A stretch of 64,000 nucleotides of DNA from Myxocyprinus asiaticus (GCF_019703515.2 NC_059374.1:16871095-16935094); one strand, 5' to 3'. Shown: positions 1 through 10,810, counted from the stretch's first letter. Numbers and translations: made by a program. Notes: a model not told the origin generated them from the sequence alone.

Positions 1-95
1 ACATTCAGCAGCGAGCAGCACCTGACCCTTGTTTGTTTCCCTGCTTATTTATATCCCTTCGTGTGTCATGTCTGAGGTTGGATCATTGTTACTGT
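1..95 (+). repeat. LTR fragment (gypsy-type family)
   Basis: The segment reads like the middle of the LTR seen at 9980-10065 and 10855-10935: a cacctg..ccttgtttgtt block, then a tatatcccttcgtgtgtcatgtc block, then a ggttggat block. It is cut by the window edge, so its extent to the left is unknown. Shared wording with the two other copies is seen directly; assignment to a gypsy LTR is by association with the Gag at 10350. Confidence 0.5.
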
Positions 96-2142
96 GTGTC
101 AATGTGAATATTTGCTGGCAAGCATTAACTGTACTCTCATGTTCTGCTTAGCCTCTGATCGCCTTCGCCTGTACTGTTGCCCAATTCCTGTGGCTGAATT
201 GGAAATTACTATTTTAAATAACTTTTATGTAATTTTTGAGCTATCTAGATATATATTCAATATGATCAACAGGCCGAAAAATATTGAGAGAGAATTTTTT
301 TGGAGATTAAATTTAGAGGAACAGAAATACTATGAAACTACCTGAGGTATGTTCAGCTTCTGGTCTCCTCAATAAAACATCTTAATGCTAGCTAAATAGA
401 CATAAACAAGCATGACGCTGATAAAACTAAAGCTGCAGAACATCGATAAGGCTGAACTGTTGGAAGGAGTGTGGATGCAGAAAAGGGAATTTAGGGCAGC
501 ATTCCAGTTCTGATGAGCATTCCGAAACAGTTTGAGCTTGTGCACAAATCCATAGATCCAATATAATTAAAATATATATTTATTTATCACACATATACAG
601 TGAAAATCTTTTTTTCATATATCCCATGCTAAGCTGTAAGCAGCTCTAAAAAATTAAACACGTTTTATATATCCAGACTAGATTTAATCATAGTCTGATA
701 GTAATAAATCAGAGTCTGTATCAATCATATACTACAATATTCTGTGAAATCTGTCAACTGGCATAAATTCTTGGCTCGACTTGGCTCAATTGCAAATCGG
801 GCTAAAATCGGTATTAAAGTGGGGTAGTGTAATACAGCCTTAAGTCACTGTCATCTGGTTTAAAATGTAACCAACATTCTGGGTGCCTGTTTTCTCCAAG
901 CTTTTTCCATTCTCTTCCTCACCTTACAATGGTGAAATGAGCTCCCAAACACATGTAGAACTGTTCACATTCACACTTTATATCTCAACCGAAGACACCT
1001 TTCAAACAATATTTTTTTAAATGTTAAGGGAAAAAATATTTTAAACCCTTAACTTATTGCACCTACAAACCAAACCTAACACGACTTCCTCTCTAAAACC
1101 GACTGGAAACCCTCTAAGCATTATGTTCTTTTTGGCACCTTTTGGCTTTGACTTTCTATGTGATTTGTGCCTCATGCTGCTTGCTAGAGTAATTGCCACA
1201 AGCACTTTTGTGCATGTCACTACAGTAAGAAAGTAGATGCCAGAAAGATGAATGTAAATGTAAATGCAAAAAGTGCCGTTAAAATGTCCTTCGAAGTAGA
1301 ATGTTTTACAGAACAGCTTATGGCATACCTATCACTCACAGTGAAGGGTATACGATACCAGGTGATAGATTTCACAGTGAACAGGAAAGTTGACATTTAT
1401 CTATAGCCTCTCTGAACTCTTAGCTCTATTGCAGTGGTGAAGATGCTTCACTTTGCTGGTCTCTCACTCTGTCCTCTACTTTATTCTTCCTCAAAATACT
1501 AAAAGGTCTAAATGTGGGACAAGGTGGGCCGTACTAAATTTATAATTCAGTCTCAGCAAATCCCCAGAGCTTTTGGTGCCAATTCCACATAAAAAACAAA
1601 ACCAAAAAAAAAAAAAACAATTTGTTTTTATTTTTTATTTTTTGGAAGTGGAAGCTGCTCCATTGTAAAATATGAAGTAAGAACTAGAAAGAAAACTTGG
1701 TTTAACACACAGCACTGCTCAACTAATAGGTATCAAAATAATTTCAAGAACTCACACTTTAGAACTAAAACGAGCTTCTCTCATAGCGCTTTTGAATGTT
1801 CAACTGATGTCAAGATTTTCACTGCTGAATGACTTAAATTTCAGGTTTATTGTTTTTTAAACTTTAACCTGTTGGGTTTGACTTTACTTTGCTTATATTA
1901 GTTCACATTTACCATATAGTGTGCTGTTCAAAATTGTTCATAATGTTGACAAATTATACTGTACATTTTTATAATATGTTAACATTATTAACTATTTTTT
2001 GATTAGACTATATAGTATATGTGAACTAATTTAAGCAAAGTGACATCAGTTCTGGGGGGGTGGGGCATGCACATCAGCAGGTTAAAGTGAATCACTATCC
2101 ACGGCCATTGTACTAAAAAGACAGGTCGCAATATACATTGAA
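96..2142. other. AT-rich noncoding stretch, no gene seen
   Basis: No long ORF, RNA gene or clear terminal-repeat element was recognised. It contains simple A-runs (about 1597-1618) and a near-inverted pair around 1880-2040 (ttactttgcttatattagttcac against gtgaactaatttaagcaaag), which could be a small foldback element. Confidence 0.5.
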
Positions 2143-2450
2143 ACTAGTGCTGTCAGTCGATTCAAATGTTTAATCGCAATCAATCGCATAGTTTTTGTAG
2201 TTAATTGTGATTAATCACAGATTTTGAAAGTGCTGAAATTTTACTCTCTATATACTTTCCTGTCAAAATGCATTTATTTCCATCTAAAGAAAGAAAGCAA
2301 AACAATATGTAACAATATAATGCTTTATTACCTTTTCCAAACAAAGCCTTCCACAGCATAAAAATAGAAATGCACTAAAATAGTACCAATTCAAGTAACA
2401 TTAAACATTTCCCTGCATTTTCATTGCAGTGGGCATTAAATCTCTTAAAC
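2143..2450 (-). repeat. hAT-like nonautonomous element fragment (AATCG-rich end)
   Basis: Starts with tagtgctgtcagtcgatt and continues with alternating AATCG/CGATT-type words (tttaatcgcaatcaatcgca, ttaattgtgattaatcac). This self-complementary end is a common vertebrate hAT-derived repeat. Only one end is convincing; the other end and a target duplication were not found, so the right boundary is approximate. Confidence 0.45.
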
Positions 2451-3729
2451 TCAAATCCACCACAATATTAATCTGCCAGTAGACTGTGACTTTCTATGAA
2501 GGTAAATCGGTTGCAAAACTCGAGAGCTTGTAGATTTGAATTTGAGAACTTGTACAATAAATATTTGTATTCGTAAGTTGAAATTTACACTCACAGCAAC
2601 GATGTGAATACTTTTAAAATAAAAATCTGAAATTGAATGTTGCACTCACAGACAATAATCAAAAACCTGTGTTTTGAATTCAAAGTTGTAGACAAATAGT
2701 CACAAATGTGTAAAATGACATTCACATAAATACAACGACAGACACAAACTTGTATTTCATATTTACTTTTGTACACTAATTCACTTTCACAGTACAACCA
2801 CATATCAGCAGTTACAACCTCTCAAATTTGCCACTGCAACTTCAGATCTTCCTGCCTTGACTTTTGCAATAAACCTGTAGCAAAACTCACTTGTGCACTT
2901 GTAAACCCAGATGTAAGATAGCAGGCTACCGGTGTTGGGCAGGGGTGGGGCCAGCAAAGTTGTGACGAATCACAAGAGCTGAAACAACTGATGCTGGCCC
3001 AATCATCTTAAAATGTGATGATGTTACACAGCTGCACCAGCACCATTTTTTGTAGCAAAACAAGTCCAATGGCTAGCTGATGCAGTGGCAGGATAAGTTA
3101 AGGAATTTGACTATTAAATGATTTAGAGTGTGTTTATCATGTAACAAATCAAATTAGATGATTTTATCAAGTTGATCAATGCAAAATTTGGCGAAATTTG
3201 GCGCAGACAGACCACACATGTAATGTCTAAGGATGGCAATGAGAAATTCTCTGAAAAAATGTTTCTGCAAGATGTTTGTATTAGATAAAACTGCATGGGA
3301 TGCATCAATCCAGACAGCTGTCATATGCCATGAGTTCCATATTTCCATGAAAATATTAAATAGAGGTTAGGTACCAATACATATATGAGTGAAGAAAGAA
3401 TCTCAATTATCACCAGAGAACTGTTCCTAAATGTTTTATCTTTTCCAGATAAAATTAGATGAATTATTGATGACAACAGAGACAGCTGACAAATCTTTAA
3501 ATTGTCAGATTGCAGCATTCTGCTATATTTCAGTAATTTTCTGACATTTATTTATCTTCTGTATTATTTAATTTTTTTTATTAAAATGTTTAAACTGATC
3601 AAAGTCTGGTATCATTTTGTTACTTAAGTGCTTAGACGGAATTTATTTTATTGTTTTGAAGTGTAAAACACACAACAACTTGAGTGTTATTCTTTCCAAA
3701 AAATTCTTCTCATTTTCACATGAATGGAC
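2451..3729. other. AT-rich noncoding stretch, no gene seen
   Basis: Only short chance ORFs are present and none shows a recognisable domain. The GC-rich DIRS element begins abruptly at the right edge. Confidence 0.5.
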
Positions 3730-4016
3730 AACGTCTTGGTTACTGATGTAACCTCTGTTCCCTGATGGAGGGAACGAGATGTTGTGCCGATGTAGTGACA
3801 CTAGGGGTTCACTCTTGAGAGCCCCAATCACCTTTGCTTTATTCAGAAATGGCCAATGAAAATTGGTGAGTGGAATTTGCATGCCACTCTCCGCCCCGGA
3901 CATATGGGTATAAAAGGAGATGGCGTGCACCACTCATTCAGAGTTGTGCTGAGGAGCCGAGAGAGAGTCCCGGCCATGTCAGCGGTCAGTTCAGCGCCAC
4001 GGCAGGAGGGACACAA
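3730..4016 (-). repeat. DIRS inverted terminal repeat, left copy
   Basis: Matches the reverse complement of about 6170-6455 over most of its length, including the tccctgatggagggaacgag block, a tagtgacactagggg block, and a tgccactc..ggacatatggg block. It also matches both ends of the second DIRS copy. Confidence 0.8.
3909..3915 (+). promoter_or_regulatory. TATA box inside DIRS terminal repeat
   Basis: TATAAAA sits in the context gggtataaaaggag, followed about 25-30 bases later by cactcattcag, which is kept in all ITR copies. Placement in the terminal repeat suits transcription into the element. In this copy it would drive transcription rightward from the left end. Promoter activity is inferred from sequence only. 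Confidence 0.5.
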
Positions 4017-4105
4017 CGTCTCGTTCCCTCCATCAGGGAACAGAGGTTACATCAGTAACTAAGACATTCCCTGTCTGTCACTCACTCGACGCTGTATCGA
4101 TGTGT
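4017..4105 (-). repeat. DIRS internal complementary region (left half)
   Basis: Read on the minus strand this holds cgagtgagtgacagacaggg followed by a gttactgatgtaacctctgt block. That is the two element termini joined in one piece, as expected of the ICR used as template for circle closure in DIRS elements. It lies directly inside the left terminal repeat. Confidence 0.7.
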
Positions 4106-4303
4106 CGGGTTCACCTAAGGGGAAACCGAACATTGGAAACGCATCATACAGGATTACCGAGGGGGGAATCACCATGTATGGAGCACTGAGTCCAAGTACA
4201 CGGGCTCACCTGAAAAGGGGCATACCACGAGTACTGGCGGCGTCACTCCTCCACCGAGTTCGCCACCGAATATTGCTTAAGAAAATAAAGAGGTGTCCAG
4301 TGT

Positions 4304-5104
4304 TCACCAGTTACGGGGAAATGTTGTGGACAAGATAGCGCACATTATCACCTCAAAAGGGGAAAGGTGCATTGCAAGTGATACACCCAACTGGCTGCCC
4401 GGCCTACCTGTTGTTCCCCGTAACACTCGGGTCGAAACCGGTTCTATGAGTAGGTTGTAAAACCTCGCAAAGGTATTGGGTGTAGCCCAACCCGCTGCTC
4501 TGCATATGTCTGCTAGAGAGGCGCCCCTCGCCAGTGCCCAGGAGGACACAACACCTCTGGTGGAGTGTGCCCGGACTCCCATGGGGCACAGAATGTCTTG
4601 TGATTGGTAAACCAAAGAAATGGCATCCACAATCCAATGGGACAACCTCTGTTTGGAGACAGCTTTCCCCTTCTGCTGCCCTCCAAAGCAGACAAAGAGC
4701 TGCTCCGAGCATCTAAAGCTCTGCATGCTGTCCAGATAGATCCGCAAGGCGTGAACTGGACACAGCAACGACAAGGCCGGGTCTTCCTCCTCTGAAGGAA
4801 GTGCTTGCAGGTTCACCACCTGATCCCGGAAGGGAGTGGTGGGAACTTTGGGCACGTAACTGGGCCGGGGTCTCAAGATCATGTGAGAGTGTGCCGGCCC
4901 AAACTCCAGGCATTCGCTGGTGACAGAGAGCGCCTGCAGGTCCCCCACCCTCTTGATAGAAGTGAGCGCCAACAGGAGGGCCGTCTTCAGCGACAAAGTG
5001 CTGAGCTCGGCCTGCTCCAGGGGCTCAAAGGGGGATCTCTGTAAGGCAGGTCGGACCACAGAGAGATCCCAAGAGGGAATCAGGCACGGTCTAGGGTGAT
5101 TCAA
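4304..5104 (-). CDS. DIRS tyrosine recombinase (integrase)
   Basis: A 266-residue open frame that resembles the tyrosine recombinase of DIRS retrotransposons, the enzyme that inserts the circular cDNA copy. The first catalytic Arg is at about residue 52 in SIKRVGDLQAL. The His-x-x-Arg box is at 180-183 in RAHSTRGV. A Trp at about 206 sits where the fifth catalytic position is expected (RAAGWATP). The nucleophile Tyr is at about 216 in TFARFYNL. All four core residues are present and there is no internal stop. The ATG at 5104 is simply the first Met of the open frame; the protein probably extended further upstream in the parent element. It ends near the left ICR, which is its normal neighbour. 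It is the only recombinase in the window and the second DIRS copy lacks one. Function is inferred from the motif set; whether it is expressed cannot be told. Confidence 0.8.
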   Translation of the reverse strand: MNHPRPCLIPSWDLSVVRPALQRSPFEPLEQAELSTLSLKTALLLALTSIKRVGDLQALSVTSECLEFGPAHSHMILRPRPSYVPKVPTTPFRDQVVNLQALPSEEEDPALSLLCPVHALRIYLDSMQSFRCSEQLFVCFGGQQKGKAVSKQRLSHWIVDAISLVYQSQDILCPMGVRAHSTRGVVSSWALARGASLADICRAAGWATPNTFARFYNLLIEPVSTRVLRGTTGRPGSQLGVSLAMHLSPFEVIMCAILSTTFPRNW

Positions 5105-5245
5105 TCTCCTTGTGCCTTTGAGGAACCTGGTGATCAGGTCATGCTGATGAGAGGGTCTCCCATCCAGTGTATCATGATATGCTGCAATTCATGAAGAGAC
5201 GCCACTTCAGAGCATACAGCTGCCTCATGGAGGGGGCTCTGGCCA

Positions 5246-5641
5246 TTGATGGATGCCCAGGTGATGTCCACCCTTGTGGTCCAGGAACGCCACCTGTGGC
5301 TGAATCTGGTCGAGATGTGGGACGCGGACAAGGTTCGCTTTCTCAACGCCCCCATCTCCCAGATCGGTCTATTCGGCAACACCGTTGAGGACTTCTCTCA
5401 GCAGTTCTCGGCGGTGAGGAAGGAGATGGTGGCTATACAACACATCTTGCCCCAGCACGGCTCAAGACCCCGTATCCCGTCTGCTTGCCGAGGGCGTCCC
5501 CCTGCAGCGGTGAAAGCCCAGGCGGCTCCACCTCAGCCCGAGCCCAGTTCTCAGCCCCAGCGTAGAGCCCCCCACTGGAAGCTGATGCCCCCCACCTCAC
5601 GGGCCGGCACGAGGACCCGGAAGGCTGCTAAGCACCCCTGA
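5246..5641 (+). CDS. DIRS Gag, C-terminal fragment
   Basis: A 131-residue frame matching the Gag region at 28350-28690 of the second DIRS copy: VVQERHLWLNLVEM, then a DADK..F.NAP.SQ block, then GLFGNTVEDFSQQFSAV, then a Pro/Arg-rich basic tail with GSRPRIP and RAGTRTRKAAK. Gag packages the RNA template. The N-terminal Cys/His part is missing because the rearrangement junction lies just upstream (about 5150-5245). It points away from the recombinase on the other strand, an order not expected in a normal DIRS element. The first Met is not a natural start. Confidence 0.75.
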   Translation: MMDAQVMSTLVVQERHLWLNLVEMWDADKVRFLNAPISQIGLFGNTVEDFSQQFSAVRKEMVAIQHILPQHGSRPRIPSACRGRPPAAVKAQAAPPQPEPSSQPQRRAPHWKLMPPTSRAGTRTRKAAKHP

Positions 5642-6073
5642 GATGGACGACCCAGGGAGCAAGATGTCTGCTGCAAATCCGGAGCTGGTATCCAGACCAC
5701 TCCATCCCCCGGTGGAGGGCCAGGAGGTAAATCCTTGGTTTCCTTCTCTTTTATGTTCGCCACACCCTGAACGGGCTGCGGTACCCACATTCTCAAAAGA
5801 GCAGTTTCCTCACTCCCTGGGTCACAAAATGGCCTGAATACTCTGTAGAGAGAAAACTGAATACTCTGTAGAGAGAAAACATAGAGAGAAAAGGCTGCGG
5901 CTGGTGTGGCCTGATTCCATACTAGATACATACAGGGATGTGGGGAACTATACGACATTTTTTGGGGTGTTGGGGAAGGCTACATGCAGACCGGTGCACC
6001 TGTTACTATGCATGCAGCAGCCGGCAGTCCACGTAACACGGTTCAATTATTTGTGGCATTTCGTATAGGGACC

Positions 6074-6190
6074 CCTAGTGTCACTACATTGACACAACGT
6101 TGAGTGAGTGACAGAAGGGGAACGTCTCAGTTACTGTCGTAACCTCCGTTCCCTGATGGATGGAGCGAGACATTGTGTCCCCCCTGCCAC
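6074..6190 (+). repeat. DIRS internal complementary region (right half)
   Basis: Contains cctagtgtcactacattgac, then cgttgagtgagtgacagaag, then gtctcagttactgtcgtaac, then ctccgttccctgatggatgg. These are complements of the two termini of a complete element placed side by side, just inside the right terminal repeat. Confidence 0.7.
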
Positions 6191-6455
6191 AACACTGTAC
6201 TACCCGCTGAAATGGCCGGGACCCTGTTTCGGCTCCTCAGCACAAAACCTGAATGAGTGGTTGCGAGCCAGCTCCTTTAATACCCGTATGTCCGAGGAAG
6301 TGGCATGCAAATTCCACTCGCCAATTCTCATTGGCCTTTTCTCAAAGATCTGAGGTGTTCGGGGCTCTCAAGAGCGACCCTTAGTGTCACTACATCGACA
6401 CAATGTCTCGTTCCCTCCATCAGGGAACGGAGGTTATGACAGTAACCGAGACATT
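6170..6455 (+). repeat. DIRS inverted terminal repeat, right copy
   Basis: Inverted partner of 3730-4016. The TATA box seen in the left copy is decayed here: on the minus strand it reads gggtattaaagg. The tip ends in gacagtaaccgagacatt, the right-hand type of DIRS tip. Confidence 0.75.
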
Positions 6456-6595
6456 CTTCTCTTCGATATGGTATATACAGTTTAGGTGTGTGATGTTATA
6501 TGAATATGAATGTAATATAAATATGGATATGAATATCATATTCTGGCACAGAATGGAATTTTCTTAATTTTGAGCTCAGGCTTTAAAGGATTAAA

Positions 6596-7630
6596 CAAAA
6601 AAAATTATCAAAACAAACCAAAACTACCACAAGGGGGGGGGGGAACAAACAGAAGCAACCCCTTAGGGGAAAATGAATAATCCAGGGCTAGGGCAGAGAG
6701 TAATGGGGAATCAGGACCGACCGGACACGAACAGGAACAGGTCTTATAAACAGGACCGAGACCAACAAACAAGACCGACTGGAACACACAAGACTGAAAA
6801 CAAGACAAACTGGCACTGGTCAGCAAACACGAGGAGACTAAAATAGGGAGAGAAATCAACAGGTTAATAAGACAGGGCAGGTGTGACTAATAAACTAATA
6901 ATGGGCAAACAAGGAGGCGGAGTATGACGTAAGACAGAGAGACACACGACGATACAGAAACAAAACAAAACCACATGCTCTCACAAGACAACAAAACACC
7001 CGAATGGCATGAGCGCATATCGCCAAGACAATGAGATAATATACGCCAATGCCAACCAACAAACAACACAAGAGAATGTGTAGCAACACCAAACAAAGCG
7101 ATGCCAGGCATTCTTACACTACACGAAACCTGAGCGTACATCGTAATGCAAATGCCACACGATGCACGCAACAGGTGACAAAAACAAGACAGGACACCTG
7201 TGTGAGAGTTCGCCCACAAAACACACCCAACACCATAGACCGAAGTGACCGAAACTCAGCACAACATGAAGACAGCTTGTGATGCGGGCGCGCAACGCGA
7301 GGTGCACCCATATTCGTGAGAGACAGACATAAACTTGCATGCTGCCAAGATGACGTAAGTGCAATGCACCCACGTCAATAACAGACAGATATGGAGCATG
7401 AGTGTCCGGATCCCGACACCAGCCGAAACCGAACCAGACAGGAAGTCAGGACCCAGACACCATACTCCAGACATGAAACAAGACAGACCAAAGAGCGCAC
7501 GGCAGGGAATACAACCGAAACTGTGCGCCCACATAAAGACAGACAACGAAGCACAAGACAGACATGGGACGATAATGCTACGTTCCTGTTAGACAAAAAC
7601 CCCGACTGACAGAGTGACAGGACCGAGACA
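6596..7630 (-). repeat. Gypsy-type LTR-like sequence, reversed
   Basis: Read on the minus strand, about 7630 to 7390 contains a tgtcggtcctgtcactctgtc-like start, a gtcctgacttcctgtctggttc block and a cggacactcatgctcca block. All match the LTR start at 9701-9880. Further in, a long purine/pyrimidine-skewed tract of gaccnnnnaca words follows, with no convincing protein. The C-run near 6634-6643 and an A-rich edge near 6596 mark its far end. Boundaries are approximate and no target duplication was found. Confidence 0.5.
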
Positions 7631-7639
7631 ATGGCTTGC

Positions 7640-8177
7640 TGGTTTGAAACAACATGAGCATGAGTAAATTATGACAAAACGTGTCATGATCCTTCTCTGT
7701 CTGCCTTTCTGTCTTTGTCAGTTTTTCATCTGTGTGAGTTTGTTTTATGTATGAGCACATAGCTTAGGCTAATGTTTTCATTTGCCATGTGCTCTCCGAA
7801 CTCCACCCCCTCATTCCCTCTGGCATCACTTCTAGTTTAGTCCTCGTTATGTTGATTATCTGCACCTGTCCCTCATGTATGTTCCTCTATTTATTGTGCC
7901 CTCTTTCCTCTTGTGTTTGTTGAATTATTTTGTGACTTTTGTTAGTATTCTTGTCTGTCCTAGTTCCAGTCCTGTTTCCGGTCGGTCCTATTTGTTTATA
8001 TTCTGGTTTGTGTTTCATTTTGTTTTTCTCTCCCTTGTGAGAGTTTTGTGTTCCTTGTTTGTTTCAGTTGTTAAATAAAAGTATTTTATTTTACTCATTC
8101 CTGCGCTTGGGTCCTCCTTATTGCTTATGTTTCCTGACAGAACGTTCATTTTTGGATGAACTCTCTATTTAATAATG
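7640..8177 (+). repeat. Right half of TTAAAGGG-type MITE, split by solo LTR
   Basis: Before the LTR the text is gaaacaacatgagcatgagt followed by aaattatgac. After the LTR it resumes with ttcatttttggatgaactct. Joined, these resemble the right end of the MITE at 13979-14656 (ggtttggaac..gagtaaatgac..ttcattttttggtgaac). Only the two outer pieces 7640-7681 and 8141-8177 belong to the MITE. Confidence 0.5.
7682..8140 (+). mobile_element. Solo LTR (gypsy-type)
   Basis: A 459-bp segment that starts tgtcatgatccttctc and ends gtttcctgaca(g), so it has TG...CA termini. It contains an aataaa polyadenylation-type signal near 8075 followed by a gcgcttgggtcctcc block, typical of the R/U5 part of fish gypsy LTRs. 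The flanks carry aacg at 7678-7681 and 8141-8144 (aaacg and gaacg if five bases are compared). No internal coding region is attached, so the provirus was probably lost by LTR-LTR recombination. Confidence 0.65.
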
Positions 8178-8178
8178 A

Positions 8179-9160
8179 ATTTAAGCCACGGTCACACCTG
8201 CTTTTGAGCATATGAAATTACTTCGAACCCTACAACAAAGGATATAAAGGAAAGTTGTTTTGAGGCTGCCCTTCAGCCAACCACCAGAGGGAGCCCTCTC
8301 CAGAATACTGACACTGTACCGTTTCTTCTATGGTGACTTCCTGTTTGCATCCTACAAATAGCCATGCTTTTCCATTGTTACTTTGCAAAGTATTGCCAGT
8401 TTCACTGCCTTGTCAAGTGTTATTCTCATTGCCTGTTTATTGCCTACTTGTTATAACCATTGTGCCTGCTTTACTGGATTACTGATTTTGGATTACTGTT
8501 TTGCACTGTTTGCCTGGTTGGACTGATTACCTGTGAAATGACTACTTTGCCTGCTTCAACGATTACGTCTCTGCCTTGTAGCATGGATTTGTCTGATGAT
8601 TGTAATATACTTCTTGCATATGGATTCTACCTTTGCCTCCATGTCGAGTCCATTACAGATTATGTGCCTGATGGTAAATCCTATAGTATCGTTTGAAGAT
8701 TTATGTTGTCTTAAACATGAAAATACGTAAATTAATGTTGTGTCCGCTATAAATCACATTGTATAACTAAGAAACAAATGGTTGAATTAAACGTTTTTCT
8801 TCGTGGTTCCAATAAGCATGCTAACAGATTAGCCTGAAACGCTAACATTCCATCATGCATTCCCTATTGTCCAATTATCCTACTTAGGCAATATATTCAG
8901 TGCAAATGATTCACGTAATTTTATTAAAATTATGATTTTAGTGCTATATGGTAAATGGAAATGGTAGTACTAAATTTACTGACTGTATTTACATGATCAG
9001 CTACAACAGACACTTCTGATCAAGCAATTACAAATAACTACCCAATAGGGACATGATTTAATGGGGGGACTAAATATATTCATAGCACTGGTCTCCCACA
9101 TTCGGATGCATATGAATGGCAGTCAGTTGAGTGCAAAGTCTACTGTGTCCATGCCTTAAA
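8179..9160. mobile_element. Nonautonomous TIR element (GGTCACAC family)
   Basis: The left end reads ttaagccacggtcacacctg and the right end, reverse complemented, reads ttaaggcatggacacagtag, so the ends are imperfect inverted repeats. The interior 8700-9060 is clearly related to 26380-26790 (shared blocks gactgtatttacatgatcag and ccatcatgcattccct-like text). The interior 8250-8660 instead looks LTR-like, with a cctacaaatagcc TATA-like site near 8355, so an older insertion may be included. No protein is recognised. Confidence 0.5.
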
Positions 9161-9520
9161 TGTATTAACAAAGATTTGTCTCTATTTTATGTGAAGACAA
9201 GGATCTGTGGTATCAGTCCCATGGTATCAGTCACAAAACAACTGGCTCACGTGGGTGTATTTAGACATTTCTGACAGAATATCATGTTTGACTCACTAAT
9301 AAAAAGTTGGATAAAGGGAATAAATCATGTCCATTTTTTTTCATTCTTTCTTAATTCAGTGAAATGGAATGAGACCCTGTGAAGTCGCAGATGAAAGCTA
9401 ATGGACATCTCAAGGCATTCAGAGCAGCACACAGATTAGCCCTGAGGTCAAACTGGAAGAGGGAAGACATTCTCATATAATTAAAGTTCACAAATGGATG
9501 GATGGATTTTAATACATTAA
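9161..9520. other. AT-rich noncoding stretch, nothing recognised
   Basis: No ORF, repeat end or RNA motif was recognised here. Confidence 0.5.
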
Positions 9521-10087
9521 AGGAATATTTCATCTTAAAATAAAAATGTTGTCATCATTTACTCATCCTCATGTCTTTCCAAACTCCTGTGACTGACTGA
9601 CTGACTTCTGTGGACACAAAAGGAGTTTATAGCAATTTCCAGCAGTAATGTTCTGCTGGTCCCCTTCCAATTTCATTGTGCTACTTCCAATTTTACATTG
9701 TGTCCTGTCACCTTGTCAGGTTGGGTTTTGTCTGACGAGGACCATGGCATCATCGTCCCCTGTCTGTCTTGTGTTTCACGTCCAGGGCGTGGTGTCTGGA
9801 TCCTGACTTCCTGTCTGGTTCGGTTTTGGTCTGTGTCGGGATCTGGACACTCATGCTCCATGTCATGTTTGTTTTGTTCCATGCATGTTGTTTTCGCCCT
9901 CATGTGTTTCAGGTGCCGCTGGCACGCAGAATCAGCATTTCTATGGGAACCCTGATTGTTTAAATGGGAACGCTGATCATGCCAACTTTCAGCTGCACCT
10001 GTCCCTTGTTTGTTCTTGCCTATACTAATCCTCTCGTGTGTCATGTCCTTGGCTGGATTGTCTGATTTAATGTTAAATGTGGTTCAG

Positions 10088-10349
10088 TCACTGTGGATGT
10101 CGAGGAATAGATTTGTGGAATCCTTTGTTGAAGCTTAGTGAGGTGCAGAATGACACCCAGCAGGTCTTTACACGCAGTGAACTGGAAGGCAACCACACAC
10201 CCGACACATGGGCAACCAATAGATACACGAGACAGGACCAACTAGGCAGAGAGTGTAAGGTTAGTTACTTCACAACAAACAACAATATAGCGAGACATTC
10301 GGTCAACACTGACCTACATTTAACATTAATCGGAACAATCCAGCCAAGC
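10088..10349 (-). repeat. Inverted LTR segment
   Basis: Reverse complement of about 10907-11207. The text tgtaaggttagttacttcac at 10256 matches gtaaagtaactaaccttaca at 10986 in reverse, and actgtggatgtcgaggaata at 10089 matches tattcctcgacatccacagt at 11183 in reverse. It lies between the forward LTR and the Gag start, where a primer-binding site would normally be. Confidence 0.8.
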
Positions 10350-10810
10350 ATGGACCCAGCGGAGGAATCCACACTTCGCTCCGCCCTCTCTCAGCAGGGA
10401 GCTTTGCTGGGATGTCAGCAGGATCAAATCTCCACATCTAACTGGAGATGATGGCTTTGTAGCTCGCCGAGCTCACCTCTGTCGTGCGGCAGCTCCACCT
10501 ATCTCCCGATACCACGAAGGCCATTCTCCTGCCGCTGACAATGCCCACGGCCACGGAGGCCATTTCCCTGCAGCTACCAGCGCCACTGGCCATGAAGGCC
10601 GTTCCCATGCTGCTGCCAGTGCCCACGGCCACGGAGGCCGTTCCCCTGCTGCTGCCAGCGCCCACAGTCACTGAGGTCGTTCCCCTGCTGCTGCCAGCAC
10701 CCACGGCCAGGTCGTTCCCCTGCCGCTGCTCTATGTTCTGTTTGTTTTTTTCCAAGCATGTGTTTCAGGTGCCGCTGACATGCAAATCAGCATTTCTATG
10801 CGAACCCTGA
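10350..10810 (+). pseudogene. Ty3/gypsy-like Gag fragment with in-frame minisatellite
   Basis: The frame starts at ATG 10351 with MDPAEESTLRSALSQQG, the usual opening of fish gypsy Gag proteins, in which Gag forms the particle that packages element RNA. A stop codon (tag near 10460) and a frame change at 10450-10484 break it. The second part reads RQLHLSPDTT and then a Pro/Leu-rich repeat of 13 residues per unit (AVPLLLPAPT type, see 10520-10729). Downstream the frame runs into LTR sequence. No Cys-His knuckle is present, so the nucleocapsid end is missing. The Pro-rich repeat could be genuine Gag linker expanded by slippage. Confidence 0.6.
10520..10729 (+). repeat. 39-bp tandem repeat (about 5.4 units)
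   Basis: Units start at 10520, 10559, 10598 and 10637, each exactly 39 bp, then 10676 (shortened to 35 bp) and 10711 (partial). Each unit reads gccgttcccctgctgctgcc followed by agcgcccacggccacggag with substitutions. The unit length is a multiple of three, so the repeat encodes 13 residues per copy in the Gag frame until the shortened unit breaks it. Confidence 0.85.

Larger units (their letters stand above)
3730..6455. mobile_element. Rearranged DIRS-type retrotransposon with two right-hand ends
   Basis: A GC-rich block flanked by inverted terminal repeats: 3730-4016 reads as the reverse complement of about 6170-6455. Inside each repeat lies an internal complementary region (ICR, 4017-4105 and about 6074-6190), which DIRS elements carry only at their right end. 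Both outer tips are also of the right-hand type when compared with the better-ordered copy at 26881-31628. The left half carries the tyrosine recombinase on the minus strand and the right half carries the C-terminal part of Gag on the plus strand. The reverse transcriptase and RNase H are missing. The simplest reading is two 3' halves joined tail-outward near 5150-5245. DIRS elements insert through a tyrosine recombinase and leave no target duplication, and none is seen. Confidence 0.8.
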
